A DNA stretch of 64,000 nucleotides from Wansuia hejianensis (GCF_014337215.1 NZ_CP060635.1:3481501-3545500); one strand, 5' to 3'; positions 7,581-18,120 are shown, counted from the first letter of the stretch. Program-made: numbers and translations. The notes: generated from the letters alone by a model not told the origin.

Positions 7581-8378
7581 ATGAAAAAAAGATTTTATTT
7601 CTTTTTGACGCTTGCCCTTCTTCTGGTGGCTATAAGCATTCTCGCGCCATTCATTGCCCCCAACGACCCGAATGCAACCCATGCCGATTTTATGAAGGCT
7701 GCCCCCAGCATGAGATTTCCCTTGGGGACTGATAAGCTGGGGCGCTGCATTCTGTCCAGGGTGCTCATGGGAGCCCCTGCTTCCGTATTCTCGGCTCTGG
7801 CGCTGGTTGGCCTGTCTTTTGCGGTCGGTACTCTGCTGGGCATGCTGTGCGGCTACTATGGTGGCATACTGGATGAGGTCGTTATGCGGATTGCCGACAT
7901 CCTGCTGGCTTTTCCTCAGATGGTGCTGGCGATTGCGGTGGCGGGGGTCCTGGGCGGCGGACTGGTTAACGCCATGATAGCGCTGGGGATCACCAGCTGG
8001 ACGCTGTACGCCAGGCTGGCCAGAAGTTCCGTGTTGAAGTTAAAAAAAGAACCCTTTCTCGCGGCAGCGAAATTTTCCGGCAGCGGCAGCGGACGAATTC
8101 TCTTTAGACACATATTACCCAACATCGCAGGGCCGCTTCTGGTCAGCGCGGCGACGCAGATCGGGACAATGATGATCGGTATTGCGGGGCTTTCTTTCCT
8201 GGGGGTCGGAGTCATTCCGCCTCAGGCAGAATGGGGTTCCATGATTAATGAGGCCAGGGCCTATATGCAGCTGGCGCCCTGGGCGGTGATGGCGCCTGCT
8301 GCTGCGGTTGTCATTACGATTATTGTATTTAATTGTTTGGGAGACGCGGTCCGCGATCTTGCGGATGTCGGCAGATGA
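7581..8378 (+). CDS. Peptide/nickel-type ABC transporter permease 2 (DppC/NikC-like)
   Basis: 265 residues, BPD_transp_1 family with an N-terminal span and five or so further spans. The opening hydrophobic helix followed by LAPFIAPNDPN and LGTDKLGRCILSRVLMGA is the standard DppC/OppC/NikC signature; the C-terminus has SFLGVGVIPPQAEWGSM. The ATG at 7581 follows GGGAGGAGGAATAGG, inside the end of the preceding gene. It is translationally coupled to both neighbours. Confidence 0.9.
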   Translation: MKKRFYFFLTLALLLVAISILAPFIAPNDPNATHADFMKAAPSMRFPLGTDKLGRCILSRVLMGAPASVFSALALVGLSFAVGTLLGMLCGYYGGILDEVVMRIADILLAFPQMVLAIAVAGVLGGGLVNAMIALGITSWTLYARLARSSVLKLKKEPFLAAAKFSGSGSGRILFRHILPNIAGPLLVSAATQIGTMMIGIAGLSFLGVGVIPPQAEWGSMINEARAYMQLAPWAVMAPAAAVVITIIVFNCLGDAVRDLADVGR

Positions 8379-8386
8379 GGCGAAAG

Positions 8387-9355
8387 ATGAGTGAATATTT
8401 ACTTGCTTTAGAAAACGTAAGCCTTTCCTATGAGAAGCAGGTGGTGGCGGATCTCTCCTTTCAGATATCCGGAGGCCAGGTGCTGGCTCTGGTTGGAGAG
8501 AGTGGATGCGGGAAAACCACCCTTTTAAAAGCCTTGGCTGGCCTTCCAGATTCAGGCGTTGCCATTACCGGGGGGCGGATTCTGTATGACGGACGGGATC
8601 TGACAGGGCTGGGCTGCCGGGAACGGAAGAAATTGCTGGGAGGCGAAATCGCGATGATTTTCCAGAATCCGGGAGCGTCCTTTAACCCCATTCGCAGCTA
8701 CAGAAAACAATTTGCCGAAATGCTGATAAGCAGCGGTGGTTTTAAAGGAGAACAGTCGTATTCGGAAATTTTGGACTGTTTTGGAAAGCTCCATTTGCCG
8801 GAGGGACGGCGCATTCTGGATAGCTGTCCTTATGAAATGAGCGGTGGGATGAACCAGAGGGTTGCCATTGCGGCGGCTATGCTGCAGAAGCCCAGGCTCC
8901 TGCTCGCCGATGAACCTACCAGCGCGCTGGACGCCACAACCCAGAAGACGGTCGTGGAGGAATTGCTGAAAATGAAGGAATTGACCGGAACGTCCATTAT
9001 AATAGTCACTCATAATCTGGGGATTGCTGCGAAAATGGCGGACCTGACAGGCGTCATGTATGCCGGCCGGCTGTTGGAATGGGGAGATACGCAGAAAGTG
9101 CTGCGCACCCCTGCGCACCCCTATACCAGAAGCCTGATTTCTGCCATCCCTTGTCTAGGCGGCCGCCTGCCTGAGAGCCTGGAAGGGCAGCCGCCTCTGT
9201 ACGGCGCGGAGCAAGGGAGCTGCTCTTTTTCAGGACGGTGCAGATACAAGAAAGAATCCTGCGGAGAGTACAGATATCAGCTAAAGGAAGTATCCGGAGG
9301 ACACATGTCCTGCTGTATGGAAGGGATAGAAGAGTCTCATGAATACGGTTCTTGA
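8387..9355 (+). CDS. Peptide/nickel-type ABC transporter ATP-binding protein 1 (DppD/NikD-like)
   Basis: 322 residues. Walker A is GESGCGKTT, the Q-loop MIFQNPGASFNP, the signature SGGMNQR, and Walker B LLLADEPTSALD. The C-terminal oligopeptide/dipeptide extension has a cysteine-rich segment (CSFSGRC...CGEY...SCC), often an Fe-S or metal site in this family. The ATG at 8387 is chosen; an alternative ATG at 8375 overlaps the preceding stop and would add four residues. Its last 17 bases overlap the next gene. Confidence 0.88.
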   Translation: MSEYLLALENVSLSYEKQVVADLSFQISGGQVLALVGESGCGKTTLLKALAGLPDSGVAITGGRILYDGRDLTGLGCRERKKLLGGEIAMIFQNPGASFNPIRSYRKQFAEMLISSGGFKGEQSYSEILDCFGKLHLPEGRRILDSCPYEMSGGMNQRVAIAAAMLQKPRLLLADEPTSALDATTQKTVVEELLKMKELTGTSIIIVTHNLGIAAKMADLTGVMYAGRLLEWGDTQKVLRTPAHPYTRSLISAIPCLGGRLPESLEGQPPLYGAEQGSCSFSGRCRYKKESCGEYRYQLKEVSGGHMSCCMEGIEESHEYGS

Positions 9356-10097
9356 AGTGCAACACATCTCTAAAAATTACAAACGGAATGGCCGCGGCGT
9401 TGAGGCAGTAGCTGATGTGAGCCTGAGTCTCAGGCCGGGAGAAATATTGGGGATCGTTGGAGAAAGCGGAAGTGGAAAAAGTACGCTGCTGCGTCAGATT
9501 GCCTGTCTGGAAAGGGCCGACAGGGGAAGGATTGTGCTAAGCGGCACAGATATCACGGGAAGAAAAACCAGGGACATCTGCGGAGAACTGCAGATGATAT
9601 TCCAGGATTCAACAGGTTCCTTTAACCCCCGGATGAAAATTGCTGCTTCGATTGACGAGACACTGCGCAATCTCCCCGGGCTCAGGGGCGAGCCGGTGGC
9701 TGCCAGAAGGGAAGAGCTGATCCATATGGTGGGGATGGCGCCTGAGCTGGCCGGCCGGTATCCTTTTCAGCTGAGCGGCGGACAGTGCCAGCGGATGGCG
9801 ATCGCCAGGGCTCTGGCCGCGGAGCCGAAGGTAATTTTGTGTGATGAAATCACCAGCGCCCTGGACGTCTCCGCCCAGGCCCAGATCGTCAGGCTTCTGG
9901 CTAAGCTGCGAAGAGAACTCCGGCTTGCCCTCCTGTTCGTATCTCATGACCTGGCGCTGGCCAGCTGCCTGTGTGACAGGCTGATGGTAATGAACGGCGG
10001 AAGATGTGTGGAAGAGGGAACTTCGCAGAAGGTTGTGAATAATCCTCAGAATGAATATACCAGACGGTTAATAAACTCAGTGCTGACCGTAGAGTGA
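9339..10097 (+). CDS. Peptide/nickel-type ABC transporter ATP-binding protein 2 (DppF/NikE-like)
   Basis: 252 residues. Walker A GESGSGKST, Q-loop MIFQDSTGSFNPR, signature LSGGQCQR, Walker B VILCDEITSALD. It lacks most of the C-terminal oligopeptide extension of OppF/DppF, so it is short like NikE. It completes a five-gene SBP-permease-permease-ATPase-ATPase importer. The start overlaps the preceding gene and follows GGAAGGGATAG. The short second ATPase favours a nickel/metallophore or small-peptide role, but this is inference. Confidence 0.88.
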   Translation: MNTVLEVQHISKNYKRNGRGVEAVADVSLSLRPGEILGIVGESGSGKSTLLRQIACLERADRGRIVLSGTDITGRKTRDICGELQMIFQDSTGSFNPRMKIAASIDETLRNLPGLRGEPVAARREELIHMVGMAPELAGRYPFQLSGGQCQRMAIARALAAEPKVILCDEITSALDVSAQAQIVRLLAKLRRELRLALLFVSHDLALASCLCDRLMVMNGGRCVEEGTSQKVVNNPQNEYTRRLINSVLTVE

Positions 10098-10361
10098 TGT
10101 GCGGAACAGCAGACGATTACCAACACCCTCGCCGATTCAGAATCCTAAGAATACGCCGGTGGCCGCAGCGTCGGTAAAACCGGTGATGAAACATAGGCCT
10201 GGATATCAAAAACGTGATCGGGGACGCGTTCCACTCTCTCAGAGAGCGGAGCGCGTTCTGACATTTAAAAATCCCGATACCTGGAAAGGAAGATATCGGG
10301 AGATGAGATGCAAACACAATGCTGTATGTCAAAAAGTACAATTTTCATGTATAAATTTTGG
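10098..10361. other. Non-coding gap between transporter operon and rpoB promoter
   Basis: No convincing gene. An 88-codon open frame from about 10099 is basic, has no ribosome site and reads like no known protein. Two hairpins stand out: a long imperfect one around 10226-10262 built on CTCTCT/AGAGAG, and TCCCGATA (10272-10279) pairing with TATCGGGA (10294-10301). Neither has a T-run. The segment may hold a decayed gene. Confidence 0.5.
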
Positions 10362-10390
10362 TTGACATGCTTGAAATTCTATGGTACAGT
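10362..10390 (+). promoter_or_regulatory. Promoter of rpoB-rpoC
   Basis: TTGACA (10362-10367), 17-bp spacer, TACAGT (10385-10390), leaving a leader of about 120 nt before rpoB. Confidence 0.8.
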
Positions 10391-10516
10391 TAAAAATGCA
10401 CTATTATGGCAAGATATGCCTTTTCCCTTATTTATATGATTTATATGTTGCACAAAATATAGGGGTCAAGATGCATCTTCATAATAAATATTATACACAC
10501 AAGGGGTGAAACGTCA

Positions 10517-13500
10517 ATGGAGAAAAACAGAATACGTCCGATTACCACCGGAAAAAGTATGCGAATGAGTTACCAGAGACAAAAAGAAGTTTTGGAAATG
10601 CCCAATCTGATTGAAGTTCAGAAGGATTCCTATAACTGGTTCCTTGATGAGGGACTGAAGGAAGTCTTCGATGACATTTCTCCAATCGAGGATTACGGCG
10701 GGAAACTCAGTCTGGAATTCGTAGACTTTACTCTGTGTGAAGACGACGTGAAGTATTCCATCGAAGAGTGTAAGCAGCGTGATGCGACCTACGCGGCACC
10801 ATTGAAGGTCAAAGTCAGGCTATACAACAAGGAAAAAGACGAAATCAGTGAACATGAGATCTTCATGGGCGATTTGCCTCTGATGACAGCAACCGGCACA
10901 TTTGTAATCAACGGCGCAGAGCGTGTTATTGTAAGCCAGCTGGTGCGTTCCCCCGGCATCTATTATGCAGTGGCCCATGACAAGCTGGGCAAGAAGCTGT
11001 ACTCCTGTACCGTCATCCCGAACAGAGGTGCTTGGCTGGAATATGAAACTGACTCCAATGATGTGTTTTATGTGCGTGTAGACCGTACCAGAAAGGTTCC
11101 GATCACCGTCCTTGTCCGTGCCCTGGGCGTGGGAAGCAACGCTGAGATCGTAGAGCTCTTTGGCGAAGAGCCGAAGATCCTGGCCAGCTTTACCAAGGAT
11201 ACGGCGACCAACTATCAGGAAGGCCTTCTGGAGCTTTATAAAAAAATCCGTCCCGGCGAGCCGCTGGCGGTTGAGAGTGCGGAGAGCCTGATCAATTCTA
11301 TGTTCTTCGATCCCCGCCGCTATGATCTGGCGAAGGTGGGCCGTTATAAATTCAATAAAAAGCTGTCCCTGAAGAACCGGATCCGCGGCCATGTGCTGGC
11401 AGAAGATGTTGTTAACGCTTCTACCGGTGAGATTATCGCGGAAAAAGGTACGAAGGTGACACGGGAGCTGGCAGACGATATACAGTACGCAGCGGTTCCC
11501 TATGTCTGGATTGAGACAGAAGAGAGAACGATAAAAGTTCTTTCAAATATGATGGTAGACATCACCCGCTGGGTGGATGTGGACCCGAAGGAAGTTCATG
11601 TGACGGAAGAAGTGTATTATCCGGTTTTGGAGAAGATTCTGGAAGAGCACACGGATCTGGAGGATATCAAGGAGGCGGTCCGCCGCCAGATCCATGATCT
11701 GATTCCGAAGCATATTACAAAGGATGATATATTTGCGTCCATCAACTATAACATGCATCTGGAGTATGGCCTTGGCAACGATGATGACATCGACCACCTG
11801 GGCAACCGGCGTATCCGTGCGGTAGGTGAACTGCTTCAGAATCAGTACCGTATCGGGCTTTCCCGTCTGGAAAGAGTGGTTCGGGAACGCATGACCACGC
11901 AGGATATGGACAGCATTTCTCCCCAGTCCCTGATCAATATCAAGCCAGTGACCGCTGCTGTGAAGGAATTCTTTGGTTCCTCCCAGCTGTCGCAGTTTAT
12001 GGATCAGAATAATCCTCTGGGCGAGCTGACTCATAAGAGGCGTCTGTCGGCCCTGGGCCCCGGAGGCCTTTCAAGAGACCGTGCCGGTTTCGAAGTACGT
12101 GACGTGCACTATTCCCATTATGGAAGAATGTGCCCCATTGAGACTCCTGAAGGCCCGAATATCGGTCTGATTAACTCCCTGGCGTCCTATGCCCGTATCA
12201 ACACCTATGGTTTTGTGGAAGCGCCGTACCGGAAGATTGACAAGACGGACCCCAAGAATCCCAGGGTTACAGATGAAGTTGTCTACATGACGGCTGATGA
12301 AGAAGATAATTACCATGTGGCCCAGGCCAATGAGCCGCTGGATAAAGAAGGGCATTTCATTCACAGGAATGTGTCCGGCCGTTATATGGATGAGACGCAG
12401 GAATATGAGCGCCAGATGTTTGATTACATGGACGTATCTCCAAAGATGGTATTTTCCGTGGCTACGGCTCTGATTCCTTTCCTGCAGAACGACGACGCCA
12501 ACCGTGCGCTGATGGGCTCCAACATGCAGCGCCAGGCAGTGCCGCTGCTGTTCACCGAGGCTCCTGTGGTAGGGACCGGTATGGAAGCAAAGGCCGCAGT
12601 AGACTCCGGTGTCTGTGTGGTGGCCAGGAAAACAGGTACGATCACGTTCGCTTCTTCCAGGGAGATCCGTATGGACAATGCGGACGGTACCAGAGATGTA
12701 TATCATCTGACCAAGTTCATGCGAAGCAACCAGAGCAACTGCTATAACCAGCGCCCAATTGTGAATAAGGGAGATCATGTGGAGGCTGGCGACGTAATCG
12801 CGGACGGCCCGTCTACATCTGACGGAGAGCTGGCGCTGGGCAAGAACCCGCTGATCGGGTTCATGACCTGGGAAGGCTATAACTACGAGGATGCTGTTCT
12901 TCTGAGTGAAAGGCTTGTGCAGGAGGATGTATACACCTCTGTTCATATAGAGGAGTATGAGGCTGAGGCCAGAGATACGAAGCTGGGGCCTGAAGAGATT
13001 ACCAAGGATGTTCCGGGTGTCGGTGACGACGCGCTGAAGGATCTGGATGAGCGGGGAATTATCCGCATCGGCGCGGAGGTTCGTGCCGGGGATATTCTGG
13101 TCGGCAAAGTGACGCCTAAGGGTGAGACGGAGCTGACGGCAGAAGAGCGTCTTCTCCGTGCGATCTTCGGCGAGAAGGCCAGAGAGGTCCGCGACACCTC
13201 ATTGAAGGTGCCCCATGGTGAATATGGAATTGTTGTGGATGCCAAGATTTTTACAAGGGAAAACGGCGACGAGCTGTCCCCCGGAGTGAATCAGGCTGTC
13301 CGTATATACATCGCTCAGAAGAGAAAGATCTCTGTGGGTGATAAAATGGCGGGACGCCATGGTAACAAGGGTGTTGTTTCCCGCGTGCTTCCTGTGGAGG
13401 ATATGCCTTTCCTGCCTAACGGACGTCCGCTGGATATCGTGCTGAACCCTCTGGGCGTGCCCTCCCGTATGAATATCGGGCAGGTGCTGGAGATTCATCT

Positions 13501-14377
13501 GAGCCTTGCGGCAAAGGCGCTGGGCTTCAATATTTCCACGCCTGTATTTGACGGAGCCAACGAGGTCGACATCCAGGATACCCTGGAGCTGGCCAATGAT
13601 TACGTGAATCTTTCCTGGGATGAATTCTCTGCCAAACACAAGGAAGAGCTTCTCCCGGAGGTTTATGAATATTTGGATGAGAACAAAGAACACAGATCAC
13701 TGTGGAAAGGTGTTCCTATTTCCGGAGATGGCAAGGTACTGCTGAGAGACGGCCGTACCGGAGAATATTTCGACAGCCCGACGACGATTGGGCACATGCA
13801 TTACCTGAAGCTGCATCATCTGGTGGATGATAAGATTCATGCGCGTTCAACCGGGCCATATTCTCTGGTCACACAGCAGCCTCTGGGAGGCAAGGCCCAG
13901 TTCGGCGGCCAGCGTTTCGGAGAGATGGAGGTATGGGCGCTGGAAGCGTACGGCGCTTCCTACACGCTGCAGGAGATATTGACTGTGAAGTCTGATGATG
14001 TTGTCGGGCGTGTGAAGACCTACGAAGCGATTATCAAAGGCGAGAATATCCCTGAACCAGGTATTCCGGAATCCTTCAAGGTACTGCTGAAGGAGCTGCA
14101 GTCTCTGGGGCTGGATGTGAGAGTCCTGAGAGATGATAATACCGAAGTTGAGATTATGGAGACTGTGGATTACGGCGATACGGATCTGCATTCGATCATT
14201 GAGGGAGACCGCTATTCAGGCAGGGAGGACGAAGAAGGTTCTCTGGGCGCCTACGGCTTTGGCAAACAGGAGTTTGACGGTGAGGAGCTGATTGACATCG
14301 ATGAAAGTGCCGAGGAAGAGGATGAAGAAGAATTCCTGGACGATTTAGACGAGACTTTCGATGACAGCGAAGAGTAA
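10517..14377 (+). CDS. rpoB: DNA-directed RNA polymerase subunit beta
   Basis: 1286 residues, typical for Clostridia. Together with beta-prime it forms the catalytic cleft. The rifampicin-binding region lies at about residues 485-515 (SSQLSQFMDQNNPLGELTHK, then RRLSALGPGG) and carries the sensitive-type Asp, His and Ser at the common resistance positions. The C-terminus has a strongly acidic tail of about 30 residues (EEEDEEEFLDDLDETFDD). The ATG at 10517 follows AAGGGGTG. rpoC begins 18 bp after its stop. Confidence 0.98.
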   Translation: MEKNRIRPITTGKSMRMSYQRQKEVLEMPNLIEVQKDSYNWFLDEGLKEVFDDISPIEDYGGKLSLEFVDFTLCEDDVKYSIEECKQRDATYAAPLKVKVRLYNKEKDEISEHEIFMGDLPLMTATGTFVINGAERVIVSQLVRSPGIYYAVAHDKLGKKLYSCTVIPNRGAWLEYETDSNDVFYVRVDRTRKVPITVLVRALGVGSNAEIVELFGEEPKILASFTKDTATNYQEGLLELYKKIRPGEPLAVESAESLINSMFFDPRRYDLAKVGRYKFNKKLSLKNRIRGHVLAEDVVNASTGEIIAEKGTKVTRELADDIQYAAVPYVWIETEERTIKVLSNMMVDITRWVDVDPKEVHVTEEVYYPVLEKILEEHTDLEDIKEAVRRQIHDLIPKHITKDDIFASINYNMHLEYGLGNDDDIDHLGNRRIRAVGELLQNQYRIGLSRLERVVRERMTTQDMDSISPQSLINIKPVTAAVKEFFGSSQLSQFMDQNNPLGELTHKRRLSALGPGGLSRDRAGFEVRDVHYSHYGRMCPIETPEGPNIGLINSLASYARINTYGFVEAPYRKIDKTDPKNPRVTDEVVYMTADEEDNYHVAQANEPLDKEGHFIHRNVSGRYMDETQEYERQMFDYMDVSPKMVFSVATALIPFLQNDDANRALMGSNMQRQAVPLLFTEAPVVGTGMEAKAAVDSGVCVVARKTGTITFASSREIRMDNADGTRDVYHLTKFMRSNQSNCYNQRPIVNKGDHVEAGDVIADGPSTSDGELALGKNPLIGFMTWEGYNYEDAVLLSERLVQEDVYTSVHIEEYEAEARDTKLGPEEITKDVPGVGDDALKDLDERGIIRIGAEVRAGDILVGKVTPKGETELTAEERLLRAIFGEKAREVRDTSLKVPHGEYGIVVDAKIFTRENGDELSPGVNQAVRIYIAQKRKISVGDKMAGRHGNKGVVSRVLPVEDMPFLPNGRPLDIVLNPLGVPSRMNIGQVLEIHLSLAAKALGFNISTPVFDGANEVDIQDTLELANDYVNLSWDEFSAKHKEELLPEVYEYLDENKEHRSLWKGVPISGDGKVLLRDGRTGEYFDSPTTIGHMHYLKLHHLVDDKIHARSTGPYSLVTQQPLGGKAQFGGQRFGEMEVWALEAYGASYTLQEILTVKSDDVVGRVKTYEAIIKGENIPEPGIPESFKVLLKELQSLGLDVRVLRDDNTEVEIMETVDYGDTDLHSIIEGDRYSGREDEEGSLGAYGFGKQEFDGEELIDIDESAEEEDEEEFLDDLDETFDDSEE

Positions 14378-14394
14378 TGGAAAGGGGTAATCAA

Positions 14395-17300
14395 ATGCCA
14401 GAAACAATTAATAAAGAAGCAACTACCTATCAACCCATGACCTTTGACGCAATCAAGATCGGCCTGGCTTCACCGGAAAAGATCCGGGACTGGTCCCACG
14501 GCGAGGTGAAGAAGCCGGAGACCATCAATTACAGGACTCTGAAGCCGGAAAAAGACGGACTGTTCTGCGAACGCATTTTCGGTCCCTCCAAGGACTGGGA
14601 ATGTCATTGTGGTAAATATAAAAAGATCCGATATAAAGGTGTGGTCTGCGACCGATGCGGCGTAGAAGTCACCAAAGCCTCTGTGCGCCGCGAGCGCATG
14701 GGGCACATTGAGCTGGCGGCTCCGGTTTCTCATATCTGGTATTTCAAGGGAATTCCCTCAAGAATGGGACTGATCCTTGACCTGTCTCCCAGAACGCTTG
14801 AGAAGGTTCTGTATTTCGCCAACTACATTGTCCTGGACGGCGGGGATACGAGACTTCAGTATAAGCAGGTCCTGACCGAGAAGGAATATCAGGATGCCAG
14901 AGAAGAGTACGGCAGCGCATTCCGTGTCGGAATGGGTGCGGAAGCGATCAAAGAGCTGCTGTGCGCCATTGATCTGGAGAGAGAATCCGCGGAGCTGAAA
15001 CAGGGACTTAAGGAATCTACCGGGCAGAAGCGCGCCCGTATCATCAAGAGACTTGAGGTTGTGGAAGCATTCCGTGAATCGGGTAACCGTCCGGAATGGA
15101 TGATCATGGATGCCATCCCGGTTATTCCGCCGGATCTCCGGCCGATGGTACAGCTGGACGGCGGCCGTTTTGCCACCTCCGATCTGAACGATCTGTATCG
15201 TAGGATCATAAACCGCAATAACCGTCTGAAAAGGCTGCTGGAGCTGGGCGCCCCGGATATCATCGTCCGCAATGAAAAACGTATGCTTCAGGAGGCAGTT
15301 GACGCCCTGATTGACAACGGCCGCCGCGGACGCCCAGTAACGGGACCGGGCAACCGTGCGTTGAAGTCGCTTTCTGACATGCTGAAGGGAAAATCCGGCC
15401 GTTTCCGCCAGAACCTTCTGGGCAAGCGTGTGGATTATTCCGGCCGTTCTGTTATCGTTGTCGGACCTGAGCTGAAGATTTTCCAGTGCGGGCTTCCGAA
15501 AGAAATGGCTATTGAGTTGTTTAAGCCCTTTGTTATGAAAGAGCTGGTCGCCAACGGCACCGCTCATAATATTAAAAATGCCAAGAAAATGGTGGAAAAG
15601 CTCCAACCGGAAGTGTGGGATGTCCTGGAAGAAGTCATCAAAGAGCATCCTGTTATGCTGAACCGTGCGCCTACCCTGCACAGACTGGGTATCCAGGCGT
15701 TTGAGCCGATCCTGGTAGAGGGTAAAGCCATCAAGCTTCATCCGCTGGTGTGTACCGCATTTAACGCTGACTTCGACGGCGACCAGATGGCTGTCCATCT
15801 GCCTCTTTCGGTGGAAGCGCAGGCTGAATGCCGCTTTATGCTGCTGTCACCTAACAACCTGCTGAAGCCTTCTGACGGAGGGCCTGTTGCAGTGCCGTCA
15901 CAGGATATGGTCCTGGGCATCTATTATCTGACACAGGAACGTCCGGGAGATAAGGGAGAGGGCAATTACTATAAGAACGTGAATGAAGCAATACTAGCCT
16001 ATGAAAACGGGTATCTGACCCTTCAGGCGAGGATTCACGTACGCCGTCAGGGAATCAGCATTGATGGAAAACCAATTTCCGGCAATGTGAGTTCCACTCT
16101 GGGCCGGTTCCTGTTCAATGAGATCCTTCCCCAGGATTTGGGGTATGTGGACCGCACGGCGGCAGGGAATGAGCTTCTTCCGGAAGTAGATTTCCTGGTA
16201 GCCAAGAAGCAGTTAAAGCAGATACTGGAAAAGGTTATCAATACTCATGGCGCGACGAAAACTGCCGAGGTTCTGGACTCTATCAAAGCTATGGGGTACA
16301 AGTATTCCACACGTGCGGCCATGACCGTATCCATTTCGGATATGACGGTCCCGCCCCAGAAGCCGGAGCTGATCGAGAAAGCTCAGGACACGGTGGATAA
16401 GATTACCAAGAACTACAAGCGTGGCCTGATCACTGACGAAGAACGGTACAAAGAGGTTGTAGAAACGTGGAAGGAGACTGATGAGGAACTGACGCATGCA
16501 CTGCTCTCCGGCCTGGATCAGTATAACAATATCTTTATGATGGCTGATTCCGGAGCCCGTGGTTCCGACAAGCAGATCAAACAGCTGGCGGGTATGCGTG
16601 GATTGATGGCCGATACGACGGGTCATACCATCGAGCTGCCGATCAAATCCAATTTCCGTGAAGGACTTGACGTACTGGAATACTTCATGTCTGCTCACGG
16701 AGCCCGTAAAGGTCTGTCTGATACAGCCCTGCGTACGGCTGATTCCGGTTATCTGACCAGGCGTATGGTTGACGTTTCCCAGGATCTGATTATCCGTGAA
16801 GTGGACTGCTGCGCGGGAAAAGATGAGATTCCGGGAATGTATGTGAAAACCTTCGCGGATGGCAAGGAAGAGATTGAAGCGCTTCAGGAGCGTATTACAG
16901 GCCGGTTCTCCTGTGAGACGATCAAAGATAAGGACGGCAATGTAATTGTGAAAGCGAACCACATGATTACGCCGAAGCGCGCCGCCAGAATTATCAACGA
17001 GGGAGTCGACAGCAACGGCAAACCTTATGAGAAAGTGAAGATCCGTACCATTTTGACCTGCCGTTCCCATATCGGAATCTGTGCAAAATGCTATGGTGCT
17101 AATATGGCAACCGGTGAGGCTGTGCAGGTTGGCGAGTCTGTCGGCATCATTGCCGCCCAGTCAATCGGCGAGCCTGGAACACAGCTGACCATGCGTACCT
17201 TCCATACCGGAGGTGTGGCCGGAGGAGATATCACACAGGGTCTTCCCCGTGTCGAGGAGCTTTTTGAAGCCCGTAAGCCGAAGGGCCTTGCAATCATTAC

Positions 17301-18105
17301 GGAGATCAAGGGCATTGCCACGATCAAGGATACTAAGAAAAAACGTGAGATTACGGTGACAGATCCCGAAGAGGGAATTTCCAAAACCTATCTGATCCCC
17401 TATGGATCTAGAATCAAGGTAATGGACGGCGCCATTCTGGAGGCCGGCGACGAGCTGACAGAAGGAAGTGTGAATCCTCACGATATTCTCAGGATCAAAG
17501 GTGTGCGTGACGTGCAGGATTATATGCTGAGGGAGGTACAGAGAGTTTACCGCCTGCAGGGTGTTGAAATCAGTGACAAGCATATAGAGGTTATCGTCCG
17601 CCAGATGCTGAAGAAGGTCCGCATCGAGCAGAACGGTGATACAGAATTCCTTCCCGGGACACTGGTTGATGTGTTGGATTATGAAGAAGTGAATGCGCAG
17701 CTTGAAGAGGAAGGAAAGCAGCCGGCAGAGGGTAAGAGGGTTCTGCTGGGTATTACCAAAGCTTCTCTGGCAACAGATTCGTTCCTTTCCGCGGCCTCTT
17801 TCCAGGAGACTACGAAGGTGCTGACAGAGGCGGCCATCAAAGGCAAGGTGGATCATTTGATCGGCCTGAAGGAAAATGTGATTATCGGTAAACTGATTCC
17901 GGCCGGTACCGGAATGAAGTGCTACAGCAATATCAAGCTGGATTCTGATGACGAGTTGAATCAGGAGGAGGACGACTTGCTTCTGGAAGACGATCTGGAT
18001 TTTGACGAGGATCTGGAGCTTCCGGATGACATGCTCCAGGATGAGGTAGACGAAGACGAGGCAGAGGATTTCCTTGAGGAAGAGCTGGAGACGCCAGAAG
18101 TATAA
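14395..18105 (+). CDS. rpoC: DNA-directed RNA polymerase subunit beta-prime
   Basis: 1236 residues. The catalytic Mg-binding motif NADFDGDQMAVH is at residues 457-468 (D459, D461, D463). The N-terminal zinc site (CHCGKYKK...CDRCG) and the second zinc site (CRSHIGICAKC with an upstream cysteine) are intact. Like RpoB it ends in a long acidic tail (about the last 40 residues). The ATG at 14395 follows AAAGGGGTAATC; the ATG at 14377 overlapping the rpoB stop lacks a site. A terminator follows at 18121. Confidence 0.98.
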   Translation: MPETINKEATTYQPMTFDAIKIGLASPEKIRDWSHGEVKKPETINYRTLKPEKDGLFCERIFGPSKDWECHCGKYKKIRYKGVVCDRCGVEVTKASVRRERMGHIELAAPVSHIWYFKGIPSRMGLILDLSPRTLEKVLYFANYIVLDGGDTRLQYKQVLTEKEYQDAREEYGSAFRVGMGAEAIKELLCAIDLERESAELKQGLKESTGQKRARIIKRLEVVEAFRESGNRPEWMIMDAIPVIPPDLRPMVQLDGGRFATSDLNDLYRRIINRNNRLKRLLELGAPDIIVRNEKRMLQEAVDALIDNGRRGRPVTGPGNRALKSLSDMLKGKSGRFRQNLLGKRVDYSGRSVIVVGPELKIFQCGLPKEMAIELFKPFVMKELVANGTAHNIKNAKKMVEKLQPEVWDVLEEVIKEHPVMLNRAPTLHRLGIQAFEPILVEGKAIKLHPLVCTAFNADFDGDQMAVHLPLSVEAQAECRFMLLSPNNLLKPSDGGPVAVPSQDMVLGIYYLTQERPGDKGEGNYYKNVNEAILAYENGYLTLQARIHVRRQGISIDGKPISGNVSSTLGRFLFNEILPQDLGYVDRTAAGNELLPEVDFLVAKKQLKQILEKVINTHGATKTAEVLDSIKAMGYKYSTRAAMTVSISDMTVPPQKPELIEKAQDTVDKITKNYKRGLITDEERYKEVVETWKETDEELTHALLSGLDQYNNIFMMADSGARGSDKQIKQLAGMRGLMADTTGHTIELPIKSNFREGLDVLEYFMSAHGARKGLSDTALRTADSGYLTRRMVDVSQDLIIREVDCCAGKDEIPGMYVKTFADGKEEIEALQERITGRFSCETIKDKDGNVIVKANHMITPKRAARIINEGVDSNGKPYEKVKIRTILTCRSHIGICAKCYGANMATGEAVQVGESVGIIAAQSIGEPGTQLTMRTFHTGGVAGGDITQGLPRVEELFEARKPKGLAIITEIKGIATIKDTKKKREITVTDPEEGISKTYLIPYGSRIKVMDGAILEAGDELTEGSVNPHDILRIKGVRDVQDYMLREVQRVYRLQGVEISDKHIEVIVRQMLKKVRIEQNGDTEFLPGTLVDVLDYEEVNAQLEEEGKQPAEGKRVLLGITKASLATDSFLSAASFQETTKVLTEAAIKGKVDHLIGLKENVIIGKLIPAGTGMKCYSNIKLDSDDELNQEEDDLLLEDDLDFDEDLELPDDMLQDEVDEDEAEDFLEEELETPEV

Positions 18106-18120
18106 TAGAAAGCAATAGGT

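Noticed and set aside
10099..10365. An 88-codon frame between the transporter operon and rpoB
   Set aside because: No ribosome site, strongly basic composition, overlaps hairpins and the rpoB promoter.
12071..12946. Long open frames opposite rpoB and rpoC
   Set aside because: They mirror highly expressed, codon-biased genes and encode no recognisable protein; antisense shadows.
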